8,674 bases of DNA from Pseudomonadota bacterium (GTDB lineage Bacteria > Pseudomonadota > Gammaproteobacteria > Xanthomonadales > Xanthomonadaceae): assembly GCA_023393895.1 (NCBI GenBank), contig JAEXBT010000056.1, forward strand, positions 1 through 8,674. Reading direction: 5' to 3'. Below, piece after piece: positions 7,531-8,674 of the stretch. Within the stretch, counting starts at the first letter, position 1, and the number at the start of each line of letters is the position of its first letter. Below the pieces are notes generated by a model. It was not told the origin of the DNA. It was given only the letters and a program-made list of their open reading frames with translations, and made no database searches. The position numbers and the translations under genes are program-made.

Positions 7531-7914
7531 ATGCGCCGATTCCCCTGGTTGCTGTTGTCGATGCTTTGGCTCATCGCTGCCTGTGCGCCGCAGCCGGCGA
7601 CAAAGACACCGGTGCAGGGCAATTTTCCGGACAATCCGCTTGAACGCCCAGTGCAGCCGCGACCGATCGGCGAGTTGCCAGTCGGCCCGGACCGCAGCTG
7701 CAAGACCGATGCCGACTGCGTGGTGAAGAACGTCGGCAACTGCTGCGGCTACTATCCGGGCTGCGTCAACGTCAACGCCCAGACCGATCCGGCAGGAGTG
7801 CAGGCGCGATGCGCGAAATCAGGCATGGCAAGCGTCTGCGGCTTCCCCGAAATCAGCGCCTGCAGCTGCGTGCAGGGCCAGTGCAAGGCCGACAGCCGGG
7901 CCGCAGCCCTGTGA
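7531..7914 (+). CDS. Cysteine-rich lipoprotein of unknown function
   Basis: The 127-residue product starts with a type II signal peptide: MRR, a hydrophobic core (about 5-17) and the lipobox LIAAC with the lipidated cysteine at 18. The residue after it is alanine, which in general favours outer-membrane sorting. A proline-rich linker (about 20-52) leads to a compact domain with ten cysteines at 57, 63, 71, 72, 78, 94, 103, 111, 113 and 118, including CKTDADC, NCCGYYPGC and CSCVQGQC. Ten cysteines in about 62 residues suggest a small, disulfide-held periplasmic or surface domain, up to five bonds. I recall eight-cysteine-cluster proteins with a CxxDxDC start but cannot assign a family or function. 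The ribosome site GAAGG (7521-7525) lies inside the glnS 3' end, five bases before the ATG; glnS stops one base before. Its 3' end overlaps the deaminase start by four bases. Confidence 0.88.
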   Translation: MRRFPWLLLSMLWLIAACAPQPATKTPVQGNFPDNPLERPVQPRPIGELPVGPDRSCKTDADCVVKNVGNCCGYYPGCVNVNAQTDPAGVQARCAKSGMASVCGFPEISACSCVQGQCKADSRAAAL

Positions 7915-8483
7915 TTCCGCTGCAACTTCACCTCACCCTGCCCCCGTGGCTGCACGAATTCGCCTTCGCGCCCGCCTATCCCGGTGACGAATCGAAGGTG
8001 GCGCTGGCGATCGAACTGTCACGGCGCAATATCGATGCGCGATCCGGCGGGCCATTCGGCGCCGCGCTGTTCGGCCCCGCTGACCAGGTGATCGCGGTCG
8101 GCGTCAACCGGGTGCTGCCGCAGAACTGTTCTGTTGCGCACGCTGAAGCGATGGCCTACATGTTGGGCCAGCAGCGCCTGCAGCGCGCACGCCTCAACCA
8201 GAACGACGACGGCAGCCATTACGGCCCGCTGACCCTGGCCACTTCCGCGCAACCCTGTTGCCAATGCTACGGCGCGACCGTCTGGGCTGGCATCGACCGC
8301 CTGCTGATCGGCGCGCGCAGCGAGGATGTGGAAGCGCTGACCGAGTTCGACGAAGGTCCGCTGCCCGCCGACTGGGCCGGCGAACTCGATCGACGCGGCA
8401 TCACCGTGATCCGCGACGTGCTGCGCGATGCCGCCTGCGAGGTGCTGCGCGATTACGGCCAGCGCGGCGGCCCGCACTACTGA
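7911..8483 (+). CDS. Zinc-dependent nucleoside/guanine deaminase-like protein
   Basis: This belongs to the cytidine deaminase-like superfamily, of the type that includes guanine deaminase and tRNA adenosine deaminase. The zinc and catalytic motifs are intact: H77-A-E79 (zinc ligand and proton-shuttle glutamate) and P115-C116-CQ-C119 (two zinc ligands), preceded by GGPFGAALF, a typical substrate-pocket segment. The product is 190 residues if translation begins at the GTG at 7911, which overlaps the lipoprotein stop as GTGA; the residues after it (IPLQLHLTLP) resemble what I recall for the Xanthomonas homologue. A frame reaching back to an ATG at 7809 exists, but those 34 codons lie inside the lipoprotein gene and look like shadow sequence. 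There is no good ribosome site, so re-initiation after the lipoprotein is likely. The substrate is not certain; the length and the GGPFGA motif suit a free base or nucleoside better than tRNA. Confidence 0.88.
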   Translation: MIPLQLHLTLPPWLHEFAFAPAYPGDESKVALAIELSRRNIDARSGGPFGAALFGPADQVIAVGVNRVLPQNCSVAHAEAMAYMLGQQRLQRARLNQNDDGSHYGPLTLATSAQPCCQCYGATVWAGIDRLLIGARSEDVEALTEFDEGPLPADWAGELDRRGITVIRDVLRDAACEVLRDYGQRGGPHY

Positions 8484-8488
8484 CCGCG

Positions 8489-8674
8489 ATGGACGGCCTG
8501 CTGTGCTGGTGCCGGGCCGGCTTCGAACCGGACCTCGCCGCAGAACTCACCGACCGCGCGGCGGCGGCGGGCATCGCCGGCTACGCACGCACCGAACGCG
8601 GAAGCGGCTATGTCCTGTTCCATGCCGAAGACGGTGCGGCGCTCGACGCCGCGCTGCCTTGGCGCGGCCTGGTG
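8489..8674 (+). CDS. rlmM: RlmM, 23S rRNA 2'-O-ribose methyltransferase, N-terminal part (partial)
   Basis: The frame starts with ATG at 8489, five bases after the deaminase stop, and runs 62 codons off the window end. The product MDGLLCWCRAGFEPDLAAEL, followed by IAGYARTERGSGYVLF and PWRGLV, matches the N-terminal domain of RlmM (YgdE), which has LLCRPGFE-x-AAE, FGFAR and GYVIY at the same spacing in E. coli. RlmM methylates the ribose of C2498 in 23S rRNA with S-adenosylmethionine. The Rossmann methyltransferase domain and catalytic residues are outside the window, so activity cannot be judged. The bases before the ATG hold no Shine-Dalgarno sequence, so translation may be coupled to the deaminase. 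Together with glnS this places two translation-related genes in the same packed group. Confidence 0.88.
   Translation, partial: MDGLLCWCRAGFEPDLAAELTDRAAAAGIAGYARTERGSGYVLFHAEDGAALDAALPWRGLV

Noticed and set aside
7809..7910. N-terminal extension of the deaminase from an ATG at 7809
   Set aside because: These 34 codons lie within the lipoprotein gene in another frame, are arginine- and glutamine-rich, and no ribosome site precedes them; the family-like sequence begins at the GTG at 7911.

Overview
This is a GC-rich, gene-dense chromosomal window from a gammaproteobacterium. It most likely comes from the Xanthomonadaceae/Lysobacteraceae (Xanthomonas, Stenotrophomonas, Lysobacter, Luteimonas type). 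The evidence is the gene order ahpC, ahpF, oxyR, the AhpC active-site variant FMPAAFTFNC that I associate with this group, and GlnRS and deaminase sequences that resemble Xanthomonas proteins. The family assignment comes from recalled similarity, not from a search. Coding density is very high: the longest non-coding stretches are 133 and 138 bases, and no tRNA, rRNA, CRISPR array, insertion sequence or phage gene was seen.

Layout. (1) Bases 1-478 are the 3' end of an Lhr-type superfamily 2 helicase. (2) Bases 479-4525 form a peroxide-defence locus on the + strand. It starts with a promoter region with a strong OxyR-like half-site and a perfect TATAAT, followed by ahpC. A spacer with three inverted repeats, two of them mutually exclusive, separates ahpC from ahpF. 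OxyR follows ahpF after two bases, and then comes a membrane-anchored protein of unknown function. AhpC reduces peroxides, AhpF re-reduces AhpC with NADH, and OxyR senses H2O2 and controls the set. (3) Bases 4527-5719 on the - strand hold a two-gene operon whose frames overlap at ATGA: a small DUF2007-type protein and then an EamA-family 10-helix transporter. The transporter converges on the peroxide locus with one base between stop codons. (4) Bases 5790-8674 on the + strand are a tightly packed run: glnS, a cysteine-rich lipoprotein, a zinc nucleoside/guanine deaminase-like enzyme, and the start of rlmM, cut by the window end. The gaps are 1 base, a 4-base overlap, and 5 bases, which suggests co-transcription and translational coupling.

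I see no convincing undescribed multi-gene system. The parts that merit a second look are regulatory (chained palindromes at the ahpC promoter, competing hairpins between ahpC and ahpF, a hairpin over the oxyR stop and the next start, a divergent promoter region whose two genes both lack Shine-Dalgarno sequences) and two uncharacterised exported proteins, one behind oxyR and one cysteine-rich lipoprotein behind glnS.
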